A DNA stretch of 64,000 nucleotides from Flavobacterium sandaracinum. GTDB taxonomy: Bacteria; Bacteroidota; Bacteroidia; Flavobacteriales; Flavobacteriaceae. The stretch covers positions 217,322 to 281,321 of the forward strand of contig NZ_SMFN01000003.1 of assembly GCF_004349135.1 (NCBI RefSeq). The letters run 5' to 3'. The translations under genes and the position numbers were made by a program. The stretch's first letter is position 1; each line of letters begins with the position of its first letter. The notes below the pieces were generated by a model, which worked only from the letters and a program-made list of their open reading frames with translations, was not told the DNA's origin and made no database searches. Of this stretch, positions 29,738-39,207 are shown in pieces.

Positions 29738-29895
29738 TAACTTGCCTATGAACTAAAAATTACAATAAAAAAGCGCCGAAAATGCTGTAACATTCTCGAC
29801 GCCTTGACTAAAATCAATTCACTCTCTGTAAAGAGTAATTGCTTTGTTCTACCAATAACCTAACTAACGAATATTAATAAAAACAGACCAAAATT

Positions 29896-32800
29896 ATGAA
29901 AAAAACCGTCTTCAAACAACGACTACTAATTCGAATTATGAAAATAACCTTATTTCAATTTGTTTTAGCCCTTGTCTTTTCAAGTATAACATTTGCGAAT
30001 AATATCAGAGGTCAAAAAAAACTAGACACAAAAGTAACTATTACCGTGACCGATTTGAACTTAGATACTGCTTTGTCTAAACTTGAAAAATTGGCACATG
30101 TAAAATTTTCGTATAATTCGAGAATGTCACAATTGAATCAAAAAGTGAGTGTTTATGCTAACAACGAAGCTTTATCTAGTGTATTGACTCGCATTTTGAA
30201 ACCATTAAAAATGAACTATACCGAAGTAAGTAATCAAATTATTTTACAAAAAGAAGGTATTGCTAACACCGGAATGAATGGTGAATTTTTCTCTTCTTTA
30301 AATCAAAATACAACTGCCGAGATTATCAAAGGTCGTGTAGTGGATGAAAAAGGAGAATCGTTACCTGGCGTGACAATTATCGTAAAAGGAACAACAAAAG
30401 GAACAACAACAGATATCGATGGAACGTATACCATCAGCGCTGAAATTGGAGACGTTTTACAATTTTCTTATGTGGGATTAGAAACTAAATCGTTGAAGGT
30501 AACCGGAACTACATTAAACGTTACTTTAATGGGAAGTGGCGAAACACTTCAAGATGTTGTTGTAATCGGATCCAGAAATCCAACCAGAACAGTCACTGAA
30601 TCTGCAGTACCTATTGATGTGATTTCTATGAAAGAGATCGCTTCACAAGGGGCTCAAACGAATTTGAATCAGATTTTAAATATGGTTGCGCCATCATTTA
30701 CATCAAATACAACCACTGTAGCTGATGGAACAGATCACATTGACCCTGCTCAATTAAGAGGTTTAGGACCAGACCAAGTTTTAGTTTTATTAAATGGAAA
30801 ACGACGTCATACGTCCTCTTTAGTAAACATCAATGGATCACCTGGTAGAGGAGCTGTAGGTACCGACTTAAATTCCATTCCCGCTTTTGCTATCGAAAAA
30901 ATTGAAGTATTAAGAGATGGGGCTTCAGCTCAATATGGCTCAGATGCTATTGCTGGTGTAATCAACATCAACATGAAAAAAGACACTAAAAAATTAGAAG
31001 TAAACCTTTTTGGTGGAAGTCATTTTTCTAAAAATGCTAACGACCATACCGGCGGAAATGATGGAAACAACATTCAAATTGACTTGAACTACGGAACAAA
31101 TTTAGGAAAGGAAAAAAGTTTCATTAATGTTACGGCAAGCGCTCAATTGAGAGGCCAAACAAGTCGTGCTAAAGAAGTTACCGGAAGTTTATTCAACCGA
31201 TACAATGCTGTTGAAGAAAGAGCTAGAATAGCAGGTATTAACATCAATAGTTTATATGCGAATACGTTAAACACTACCCCTGGTTTTTACAATGGTTTGT
31301 TGAACACAATTAATACGTATGCACAACAAGTAAGTTATTTTGATGCAACAACAAAAACTGCTATTCAAACTGCCGCATCGACAGGAAATTTATCTGGGAT
31401 GAGAACTTTGTTAGGAGCTGATGTAACTTCGGACGAACTTGCTGCTAGAGGCTTAGTACGAAACGATTTTAATATGAAAGTTGGTCAATCATCACTTCAA
31501 AGCTCACAATTCTTTGTAAATGCTGCCTATCCTTTAACTGATAAATTAGAGTTGTATGCTTTTGGAGGGAACAGCCACAGAACTGGTGAAGCTGCTGGAT
31601 TTTACAGAAGACCTAATCAATCTAGATCGTATACTGGTTTGTATCCAAATGGTTTTTTACCTGAAATCCATTCGACAATTAACGATATTTCAGCAGCAGC
31701 AGGATTGAGAGGTATTATTTTTGGTAATTGGAATTTTGACTTGAGTAATACTTTTGGTAGAAACAGTTTTGATTATGGTGTTGAAAACACCGTCAATTCT
31801 TCCATGAGAGAAAATTCTCCAACTACTTTTGATGCAGGTGGATTGGCATTTAGCCAAAACACAACCAATTTTGACATGAATCAAAAGTTTGGTGATTTGA
31901 ACGTTGCTTTTGGAGCTGAATATCGCAATGAAAACTATAGTATTAGTGCAGGACAACCTGAATCATATAATTTATATGATATAAACGGTGATGTTGCTTT
32001 ACCAGGAGTAACCCCTGCTAATCTGATCGTAACTGATTTCTTTGGATCTATTAGAGGAAATGGTTCCCAAGTATTTCCAGGTTTCAGACCAGCAAATGCT
32101 GTTGAAAAAGGACGTAACAGTACCGCTATTTATGGAGATCTTGAATACGATGTTACAGAAAAATGGTTATTGAACGGAGCCGTTCGTTTTGAAAACTATT
32201 CTGATTTTGGAAACACTACTAATTTTAAAGTTGCCAGTCGTTATAAACTAACAGACAACATTAATTTGCGTGGTGCCGTTTCCACAGGTTTCCGCGCTCC
32301 TTCTTTACACCAAATCAATTTTAACGCTACCGCTACGCAATTTGTTGGTGGCGTACCATTTGAAGTAAGTACATTTAGTAATGACTCTCCAGCAGCTAAA
32401 GCCCTTGGAATTCCACAATTGAAACAAGAAGAATCTAAAAGTGCTAGTATTGGTTTTACCGCTAAAATTCCAGCAGCAAATTTAACTTTAACTGCCGATG
32501 CTTATATTGTTAGAATAGATGACAGAGTAACTTTGACGGATCAATTTTCTCGTCCATCGGGAACGTTTGCTGCAGGAACACCACAGAGAGAGCTTCAATT
32601 ACAATTTGATCTAGCTGGAGCAAATGCGGCTACCTTTTTTGCCAATGCTATTAGTACCGAGTCTAAAGGTATTGATATCATTATAACACATAAACTAAAT
32701 TTAGGAGCAATAGTGATTAAATCAGATTTAGCTACTACTTTTTCTCAAACAAGACAAGTGGGTGCTATACAAGGATCGCCTACCTTGGTTGCTAATGGTC

Positions 32801-33309
32801 AAATAAACCGCTATTTTTCTGAAATGAGCAGAATCTATTTAGAAGAAGCAATCCCTAGAGTTAAAGGAAATTTAACCAACTCTTTTACTTATAAAAAATT
32901 CGATTTCTTTTTGAGAAATGTTTACTTCGGACAGGTAACTGATCCAAATACGGCTGACGTAAATGGAGATGGAAGAGTGGAAGGAGCCATAATAAATGGT
33001 CAAGCAGTCGAAGTTGAGCATCCAATCTGGGGCGCAAAAATAATAACTGACTTATCTGTTGGTTTCAAAATTACAGAAACTGCAAAAGTTGTAATTGGAG
33101 CTAACAATATTTTTGATATCTATCCTGATGCAAATCTTGGTACACAAACTGCAATTAGACCTAGATTAGTATCTGGAGCTATTGATTACAACGCTGCACC
33201 ATCCACAATTGACTTATCAAATGCAAATCAATTTGCATATTCAAGAAACACCTCTCAATTTGGTCAAAACGGAAGATTCCTTTTTGCTAGGTTAAGCTTG
33301 AGTTTCTAG
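29896..33309 (+). CDS. TonB-dependent transducer receptor with STN domain
   Basis: A 1137-residue outer-membrane protein. After a signal peptide (VLALVFSSITFANN), residues about 45-125 form the STN (secretin/TonB N-terminal) domain used for signalling to FecR, then a carboxypeptidase-like domain (IIKGRVVDEKGESLPGVTII, residues about 144-225), the plug (LRGLGPDQVLVLLNGKRRH, KIEVLRDGASAQYGSDAIAG) and the barrel ending FLFARLSLSF. The layout is that of a surface-signalling receptor. Ligand unknown; the barrel lacks an associated SusD. Confidence 0.93.
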   Translation: MKKTVFKQRLLIRIMKITLFQFVLALVFSSITFANNIRGQKKLDTKVTITVTDLNLDTALSKLEKLAHVKFSYNSRMSQLNQKVSVYANNEALSSVLTRILKPLKMNYTEVSNQIILQKEGIANTGMNGEFFSSLNQNTTAEIIKGRVVDEKGESLPGVTIIVKGTTKGTTTDIDGTYTISAEIGDVLQFSYVGLETKSLKVTGTTLNVTLMGSGETLQDVVVIGSRNPTRTVTESAVPIDVISMKEIASQGAQTNLNQILNMVAPSFTSNTTTVADGTDHIDPAQLRGLGPDQVLVLLNGKRRHTSSLVNINGSPGRGAVGTDLNSIPAFAIEKIEVLRDGASAQYGSDAIAGVININMKKDTKKLEVNLFGGSHFSKNANDHTGGNDGNNIQIDLNYGTNLGKEKSFINVTASAQLRGQTSRAKEVTGSLFNRYNAVEERARIAGININSLYANTLNTTPGFYNGLLNTINTYAQQVSYFDATTKTAIQTAASTGNLSGMRTLLGADVTSDELAARGLVRNDFNMKVGQSSLQSSQFFVNAAYPLTDKLELYAFGGNSHRTGEAAGFYRRPNQSRSYTGLYPNGFLPEIHSTINDISAAAGLRGIIFGNWNFDLSNTFGRNSFDYGVENTVNSSMRENSPTTFDAGGLAFSQNTTNFDMNQKFGDLNVAFGAEYRNENYSISAGQPESYNLYDINGDVALPGVTPANLIVTDFFGSIRGNGSQVFPGFRPANAVEKGRNSTAIYGDLEYDVTEKWLLNGAVRFENYSDFGNTTNFKVASRYKLTDNINLRGAVSTGFRAPSLHQINFNATATQFVGGVPFEVSTFSNDSPAAKALGIPQLKQEESKSASIGFTAKIPAANLTLTADAYIVRIDDRVTLTDQFSRPSGTFAAGTPQRELQLQFDLAGANAATFFANAISTESKGIDIIITHKLNLGAIVIKSDLATTFSQTRQVGAIQGSPTLVANGQINRYFSEMSRIYLEEAIPRVKGNLTNSFTYKKFDFFLRNVYFGQVTDPNTADVNGDGRVEGAIINGQAVEVEHPIWGAKIITDLSVGFKITETAKVVIGANNIFDIYPDANLGTQTAIRPRLVSGAIDYNAAPSTIDLSNANQFAYSRNTSQFGQNGRFLFARLSLSF

Positions 33310-33328
33310 AACACCCTATTTTATACTG

Positions 33329-33360
33329 AAAACCATTCGTTTGTGCGAATGGTTTTTTTT
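33329..33360 (+). terminator. terminator of the transducer receptor gene
   Basis: AAAACCATTCG pairs with CGAATGGTTTT, followed by T residues. Confidence 0.9.
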
Positions 33361-33397
33361 TGGCTTAATCTTAGGTAATAAAAGAATCCAAACTTTG

Positions 33398-33405
33398 TAT
33401 CTTTG
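33398..33405 (+). promoter_or_regulatory. -7 promoter element of uvrB
   Basis: TATCTTTG, 28 bp before the ATG at 33434; it rules out the more upstream in-frame ATG, which overlaps the previous terminator. Confidence 0.6.
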
Positions 33406-33433
33406 CAACTCTAAAACTTTGCCCCTTAATTCA

Positions 33434-35425
33434 ATGAATTTCCAAGTAGTATCCGATTACCAGCCCAAAGGCGACCAACCCCAAGCAATTGAAAAATTAG
33501 TTCAGGGAATTATTGAGGGTGATAAATTTCAAACACTTTTAGGGGTTACCGGATCTGGAAAAACCTTTACGGTAGCTAATGTCATTCAGGAAGTACAAAG
33601 ACCCACTTTGGTTTTGGCACACAACAAAACGTTGGCGGCACAATTGTATTCGGAATTCAAGCAATTCTTCCCGAATAATGCCGTGGAATATTTTGTTTCC
33701 TATTACGATTACTACCAGCCTGAAGCTTTTATGCCCGTAACCGGCGTTTTTATCGAAAAGGATTTATCCATCAATGAAGAACTGGAAAAAATGCGAATGT
33801 CAACCACTGCTTCATTACTTTCCGGACGAAGAGATATTTTGGTAGTGGCATCGGTTTCTTGTTTGTACGGTATTGGAAATCCGATAGAATTTCAGAAAAA
33901 TTTAATTCCAATAGAGAAAGGCCAAATCATTTCTCGTACCAAATTATTGCATCAATTGGTGCAAAGTCTATATTCCAGAACCGAAGCCGATTTTAATCCC
34001 GGAAGTTTCAGGATAAAAGGCGACACCGTTGATGTTTATCCAAGTTATGCTGATGAAGCCTACAGAGTTCATTTTTTTGGGGATGAAATTGAGGAAATTG
34101 AAAGTTTTGACACCAAGAATTCTCAGGTTCTTGAAAAATTTGACAAACTGACTATTTATCCGGCTAATATGTTTGTGACTTCACCAGATGTGCTGCAAGG
34201 CGCCATTTGGGAAATACAACAAGATTTGGTAAAACAAGTTGATTATTTCAAGGAAATTGGCAAACCTTTAGAAGCAAAACGATTGGAAGAACGCACCAAT
34301 TTTGATTTGGAAATGATTCGCGAATTAGGGTATTGCTCTGGAATCGAGAATTACTCCCGTTATCTTGATGGTCGTTTACCGGGAACAAGACCCTTCTGTT
34401 TATTGGATTATTTCCCAAAAGATTACTTGATGGTTGTTGATGAAAGTCACGTGACGCTTTCACAAGTTAGCGCGATGTATGGCGGAGACAGAAGCCGAAA
34501 AGAAAATTTAGTGGAATACGGTTTTAGACTTCCCGCTGCGATGGACAACCGTCCTTTGAAATTTGAAGAATTTGAAGCGATGCAAAACCAAGTAATTTAT
34601 GTTTCGGCAACACCAGCGGATTACGAATTACAAAAAACGGAAGGCGTTGTTGTGGAACAGGTAATTCGTCCGACAAGTTTACTAGATCCAATTATCGAAA
34701 TCCGACCAAGTTTAAACCAAATTGATGATTTAATTGAAGAAATTCAGGTACGGGCCGAAATTGACGAACGCGTTTTGGTGACTACTTTAACCAAAAGAAT
34801 GGCGGAAGAATTAGCTAAATATTTAACAAAAGTTAATATTCGTTGCCGTTACATTCACTCTGAAGTAGATACTTTGGAACGAATCGAAATCATGCAAGAT
34901 TTACGAAAAGGAATTTTTGATGTGTTAATTGGTGTAAATCTACTTCGTGAAGGTTTGGATTTACCAGAAGTTTCTTTGGTGGCCATTTTAGATGCTGACA
35001 AAGAAGGTTTTTTACGAAGCCATCGTTCACTTACGCAAACAATTGGTCGTGCAGCGAGAAACCTGAATGGAAAAGCAATCATGTATGCCGATAAAATTAC
35101 GGCAAGCATGCAAAAAACCATCGACGAAACCAATTATCGCAGAACCAAACAAATTAATTACAATACTGCCAATAATTTGGTACCGCAAGCCTTGAATAAA
35201 AAGATTGAGAGTGCCTTTACCAAAAATCCTTTGGTAGATTATGAGTTAGGCTTAACTTTAGATACTGCTGCAGAACCAGAAAATCTGTATTTGCCAAAAC
35301 CAGAAATTGAGAAACTTATTCGAGAGAAAAGAAAATCTATGGAGAAAGCAGCAAAAGAATTGGATTTTATGCAGGCGGCAAAATTACGTGATGATATTAA
35401 AAGATTACAGGGACAACTGACATAA
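33434..35425 (+). CDS. uvrB: excinuclease ABC subunit B
   Basis: A 663-residue DNA-repair helicase that loads UvrC at lesions. Walker A GVTGSGKTFTVAN, the beta-hairpin YYDYYQPEAF that inserts between strands, DESHVTLSQVSAMYGGDR (motif II region), YVSATPADYE, GVNLLREGLDLPEVSLV and QTIGRAARN (helicase motifs IV-VI), and the C-terminal UVR domain (IEKLIREKRKSMEKAAKELD). Full length. Own promoter, monocistronic. Confidence 0.97.
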   Translation: MNFQVVSDYQPKGDQPQAIEKLVQGIIEGDKFQTLLGVTGSGKTFTVANVIQEVQRPTLVLAHNKTLAAQLYSEFKQFFPNNAVEYFVSYYDYYQPEAFMPVTGVFIEKDLSINEELEKMRMSTTASLLSGRRDILVVASVSCLYGIGNPIEFQKNLIPIEKGQIISRTKLLHQLVQSLYSRTEADFNPGSFRIKGDTVDVYPSYADEAYRVHFFGDEIEEIESFDTKNSQVLEKFDKLTIYPANMFVTSPDVLQGAIWEIQQDLVKQVDYFKEIGKPLEAKRLEERTNFDLEMIRELGYCSGIENYSRYLDGRLPGTRPFCLLDYFPKDYLMVVDESHVTLSQVSAMYGGDRSRKENLVEYGFRLPAAMDNRPLKFEEFEAMQNQVIYVSATPADYELQKTEGVVVEQVIRPTSLLDPIIEIRPSLNQIDDLIEEIQVRAEIDERVLVTTLTKRMAEELAKYLTKVNIRCRYIHSEVDTLERIEIMQDLRKGIFDVLIGVNLLREGLDLPEVSLVAILDADKEGFLRSHRSLTQTIGRAARNLNGKAIMYADKITASMQKTIDETNYRRTKQINYNTANNLVPQALNKKIESAFTKNPLVDYELGLTLDTAAEPENLYLPKPEIEKLIREKRKSMEKAAKELDFMQAAKLRDDIKRLQGQLT

Positions 35426-35588
35426 TTTTTTTTTCAAATACAAGTTTTCAAATCAACACTAAATATTTTTTGATTTTAAATCACCTTAGACTCCATTTAT
35501 TTGATCTAAAACCTTTTATAATCAGTAAAGTTCTTTAAATTTGAATGTAATTGTTTTCTGATTGTTCCCTGAAAATTCACGCATTCAA

Positions 35589-36815
35589 ATGAAATATCGC
35601 TTACTCATTTTTGTATTATTCGGACTAATTTCATTTGCTTCAGCACAATCCACAAAAGTGGATCTCATGACTTTTGAAATAGAAAACACTTCGGATATTA
35701 TAAAACCAAATTTACTTTCCAATCACCCATTGGGAATGTACATCTCGCGAATAAACCATAATTTCAAAGTTCGCTCTCCTGAAAAATACTCCTTTTCAGT
35801 AGACGTTTCAAGTGGAAATGTAATGTTGCCTTATGTAAAATCCTATGAGTTAACAAATCAAACGGATCGGGAATTCGCTGCAAATTTTCCTTGGCATGAC
35901 CGAGAATTTAAATTTGACCTGATTACTGTTCCTGCCCAAACCAAAGAATTCATCGCAGATGGAGTTATCCGATCTTACAAATTCACATTTTCCTTACCGT
36001 TATCAACTCATCATGAACTTAATTTCGGCTTGCGAGCATTCTCCTTAGATAAAGGAAAATATCCTTTTTCAGTATTTACTTCGGATGAATCTATAGAATG
36101 GTTTCATAGCACTATTGCCGGAGGTGAAGATCCTTTTTCAAGACGATACTATGGATTTAACCAAGCCAAAATTTCTTATCGAGATGAAAATAATAATTTC
36201 ATCACAATGAATAACGGCGACTTCAGAATACCGGGAATTGAGATAAATTATTTTTACTATCCGCTATTAGAAATGAATAAAAAGCATAAAATATACTTGA
36301 ATTTCGGAACTCATTTCGGGATCAATATTTCGAGATATAATCCAGTTGCCGACCTCGGAATTTCTTCTTCGATAATTAAAAAAATCGTTGTGAAAGACAA
36401 GAATATTTTAAGTATTGGTTTAAGTGCAGGAGCTTTGCAACAACGATTGATTCAGTTTGGAGACAGAGTAAACATAAGCAATCAAACTTTTCTGTACAGT
36501 TTTGAAGGGCTTATTGATTACAAAAGAAAACTTCGAAACAACAACTGGATTTCGTACGGAATCAATTATGCTTTTCAAACGTCCTACAACAACAAGAAAG
36601 ATTTTAACCATATTATTTTGACTGGCGAACGCATTAACACCCATTGGCAACAAACCTTCTCACATTTGTATAAAAATCTAGAAGGATGGAATTTTATTTG
36701 TACCTACTCTGTTAAGCAATTTTCTTATTTTGTATCATTAAGAGAAGATCTGAGACTGGATAATGCGCCCGATTTACAGACCGCATTTGGCGTAAAAATG
36801 TCTTTTAAAAGATAG
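35589..36815 (+). CDS. secreted/outer-membrane protein of unknown function
   Basis: A 408-residue protein with signal peptide MKYRLLIFVLFGLISFASAQS, choosing the ATG at 35589. The body alternates hydrophobic and polar residues with aromatic strand ends (YKFTFSLPLSTHHELNFGLR, HKIYLNFGTHFGINISRY, WISYGINYAFQTSYNNK) and ends in VKMSFKR, as in Bacteroidota beta-barrel proteins. I do not recognise a named family. Outer-membrane location is inferred. Confidence 0.75.
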   Translation: MKYRLLIFVLFGLISFASAQSTKVDLMTFEIENTSDIIKPNLLSNHPLGMYISRINHNFKVRSPEKYSFSVDVSSGNVMLPYVKSYELTNQTDREFAANFPWHDREFKFDLITVPAQTKEFIADGVIRSYKFTFSLPLSTHHELNFGLRAFSLDKGKYPFSVFTSDESIEWFHSTIAGGEDPFSRRYYGFNQAKISYRDENNNFITMNNGDFRIPGIEINYFYYPLLEMNKKHKIYLNFGTHFGINISRYNPVADLGISSSIIKKIVVKDKNILSIGLSAGALQQRLIQFGDRVNISNQTFLYSFEGLIDYKRKLRNNNWISYGINYAFQTSYNNKKDFNHIILTGERINTHWQQTFSHLYKNLEGWNFICTYSVKQFSYFVSLREDLRLDNAPDLQTAFGVKMSFKR

Positions 36816-36865
36816 CAACACTAATAAAAGTAAAAAATTAGAGAATAAATACCTCAAAAAATCTA

Positions 36866-37267
36866 TTAATTATGTTGTTCCTGAAAAACGTTTACTAAAA
36901 TTTCAGCATCAATAATTGCATTTGGCGCTTCATTCATCAACTTAAGAATGCGTTTTGTAGCTATCGGATTAAGTCCCATTTCAATTGCTATTTGTTGAAT
37001 TGCAACAGCTTCTTTTTCATGCAAAATGCCGTCACAATACATTAATAGCGCCAATCTGTAAAATTGCTGCACTCGCTGAAATTCAGATTTAATAGGCAAT
37101 AAAGGTAATTCCTGATGGAAAAAATCATTAAAAACATCCAGATCAAAACTCAATTCTTTGGCAACAATTACCAAAAATTCATATTCTTTTTTATGCAAAT
37201 GCCCATCAACAGTAGAAAAAGCAATCATCTCTAAAAGTAAACTCCTCTTTTGTTCGAATGTATTCAT
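36866..37267 (-). CDS. TerB-like domain protein
   Basis: A 133-residue all-helical cytoplasmic protein with the two-repeat pattern of TerB/DjlA-N domains: LLLEMIAFSTVDGHLHKKEYEFL and LALLMYCDGILHEKEAVAIQQIAIEMGL, each with an acidic xDGxLHxxE turn that may bind metal. The start is the ATG at 37267. No other tellurite-resistance gene is nearby, so a tellurite role is not supported. Divergent from the esterase gene. Confidence 0.75.
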   Translation of the reverse strand: MNTFEQKRSLLLEMIAFSTVDGHLHKKEYEFLVIVAKELSFDLDVFNDFFHQELPLLPIKSEFQRVQQFYRLALLMYCDGILHEKEAVAIQQIAIEMGLNPIATKRILKLMNEAPNAIIDAEILVNVFQEQHN

Positions 37268-37323
37268 CAAATTATTATTTTTAGCTAAAATATTGTTTTT
37301 AAATCAAAACACAAAAACTAATA

Positions 37324-38142
37324 ATGAATCGACTAAAGTTCCTACTCCTACTTTTCTTTTTTACGATAGCAAAAATTACTGCTCAAGGCGAAGAAATAAA
37401 GAAAACAACGGTTTCTAAACAAGTTTCTACTTTTACTATTGAAGCGCCACAACTTCAAACCACAAAGAAAATTTGGGTGTATTTACCCGAAAATTATGCG
37501 ACCTCAAAAAAGAATTTCTCCGTAATTTATATGCATGATGCTCAAAACTTGTTTGATGCTAAAACTTCTTATTCCGGGGAATGGAATGTAGATGAAAAAC
37601 TGGACAGCCTAAAAGCTCCGGTTATTGTGATAGGAATCGAACATGGAAATGAGAAACGAATGGAGGAATTAACGCCTTTTAAAAACGAAAAATACGGTGG
37701 TGGAAAAGCAGATAACTATTTAGAATTTATCGTGAAAACATTGAAGCCACAAATCGACAAAACGTATCGAACCAAAACTAAAAAGAAAAATACAATCATC
37801 ATGGGAAGTTCTCTTGGCGGTTTGACTTCCTATTATGCCGTTTTAAAATACCCTGAAATTTTTGGAAAAGCAGGTGTTTTCTCGCCTTCGTTTTGGTTTA
37901 CCAAAGACATTTATACGCTGACTGAAAAATCAAAAAAAATTAAGTCGAAATTTTATTTTCTGTGTGGCGATGCTGAAAGTGACGACATGGTTTCGGATTT
38001 GAACAAAATGGAATATTTATTAAATTCTAATCGGTGTTACTGCCTCAATTTAAATAAAAAAACAATTGTAAAAGACGGAAAACACAATGAAAAACTATGG
38101 CGCGACGGTTTTGTCGATGCCATTTTATGGCTCGGTTTCTAA
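37324..38142 (+). CDS. secreted esterase, putative-esterase (Fes/IroE) family
   Basis: A 272-residue alpha/beta hydrolase with a signal peptide (FLLLLFFFTIAKITAQG). Domain blocks: KKIWVYLPENYATSKKNFSVIYMHDAQNLFD, IVIGIEHGNEKRMEELTPF, nucleophile motif GSSLGGLTSYYA, AGVFSPSFWF, and the C-terminal His in KDGKHNEKLWRDGF. The family includes enterobactin/feruloyl esterases and acyltransferases. It precedes a dipeptide epimerase gene by 48 bp, and may be cotranscribed with it; substrate unknown. Confidence 0.85.
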   Translation: MNRLKFLLLLFFFTIAKITAQGEEIKKTTVSKQVSTFTIEAPQLQTTKKIWVYLPENYATSKKNFSVIYMHDAQNLFDAKTSYSGEWNVDEKLDSLKAPVIVIGIEHGNEKRMEELTPFKNEKYGGGKADNYLEFIVKTLKPQIDKTYRTKTKKKNTIIMGSSLGGLTSYYAVLKYPEIFGKAGVFSPSFWFTKDIYTLTEKSKKIKSKFYFLCGDAESDDMVSDLNKMEYLLNSNRCYCLNLNKKTIVKDGKHNEKLWRDGFVDAILWLGF

Positions 38143-38190
38143 AAAATTCTGCTTTAAATAAACACAAAAAATAGTAAAATCAAATCCCAA

Positions 38191-39207
38191 ATGGAACTAA
38201 TATTAAGAGAATACGAACTCAAATTAAAACATACGTTCACGATTTCAAGAGAATCGATTGATATTCAACCCTCTTTGATTGTGGAGTTGCAACGTGATGG
38301 TTTTTCTGGTTTTGGCGAAGCGACGTCTAATCCCTATTATAAAACAACCGTTCCGGTGATGATGCAGGATTTAGATAAAATTAGAACCATAATCGAAAAT
38401 ACTACAGAGGAAACACCCGAAACATTTTGGGCAAAAATCCATCCTTTTCTAAAACACGATATGTTTGCTTTATGCGCTTTGGATATGGCATACAATGATT
38501 TATTTGCACGCAAAAAAGGAAAGAAACTGTACGAATTGTGGAATTATACCATTGACAAAAATCCGTTAACAGATTACACAATTGGAATAGCTTCCATCGA
38601 AAAAATGGTGGCTAAAATGAAAGAACTGCCTTGGCCCATTTATAAAATCAAGTTAGGAACCAAAGAAGATATTGCCATTGTTACTGAACTTCGGAAACAT
38701 ACCGATGCTATTTTCAGAATCGATGCCAATTGTGGTTGGAGTGTGGACGAAACCATAAACAATGCTGTTGCACTAAAAAAATTGGGTGTGGAATTCTTAG
38801 AACAACCCTTGAAAGCAGATAATTGGGAAGGACACAAGGAAGTTTTTACACACTCCGTTTTACCGATTATAGCCGACGAAAGTTGTATTATCGAAGAAGA
38901 TGTAGCAAAATGTCATAACCATTTTCATGGTGTGAATGTGAAGTTGGTAAAATGTGGAGGTTTAACTCCCGGAAGACGAATGATTCAGGAAGCTAAGAAA
39001 TTAGGATTAAAAACGATGGTTGGTTGTATGACCGAATCGACGGTTGGAATTTCTGCGATTGCGCATTTATTGCCACAATTGGATTATGTAGATATGGATG
39101 GCGCATTACTTTTGGCAGAAGATATTGCCACAGGAGTGACAATCGATTTTGGAAAAATAAACTATTCTAACTTAAACGGAACTGGTGTAACTTTAATGTC
39201 GTTTTAA
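38191..39207 (+). CDS. dipeptide epimerase (L-Ala-D/L-Glu epimerase-like), enolase superfamily
   Basis: A 338-residue enolase-superfamily enzyme. The catalytic set is complete: KIKLGT (lysine on strand 2), RIDANCGW (metal Asp), EQP (metal Glu), IADES (metal Asp) and NVKLVKCGGL (second lysine). The closest function is Ala-Glu epimerase, which acts on dipeptides from murein recycling. Its TAA is followed without spacing by the ATG of the next gene, so the pair is translationally coupled. Confidence 0.88.
   Translation: MELILREYELKLKHTFTISRESIDIQPSLIVELQRDGFSGFGEATSNPYYKTTVPVMMQDLDKIRTIIENTTEETPETFWAKIHPFLKHDMFALCALDMAYNDLFARKKGKKLYELWNYTIDKNPLTDYTIGIASIEKMVAKMKELPWPIYKIKLGTKEDIAIVTELRKHTDAIFRIDANCGWSVDETINNAVALKKLGVEFLEQPLKADNWEGHKEVFTHSVLPIIADESCIIEEDVAKCHNHFHGVNVKLVKCGGLTPGRRMIQEAKKLGLKTMVGCMTESTVGISAIAHLLPQLDYVDMDGALLLAEDIATGVTIDFGKINYSNLNGTGVTLMSF

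Noticed and set aside
29771..29804. Hairpin GCGcCGAaAATG / CATTcTCGaCGC as a terminator after the FecR gene
   Set aside because: On the plus strand it has no T run after it; the T run is on the wrong side. It may be an mRNA processing hairpin but I cannot support more.
36866..37267. Tellurite-resistance function for the TerB-like protein
   Set aside because: No other ter genes nearby; the TerB fold is widespread in unrelated roles.
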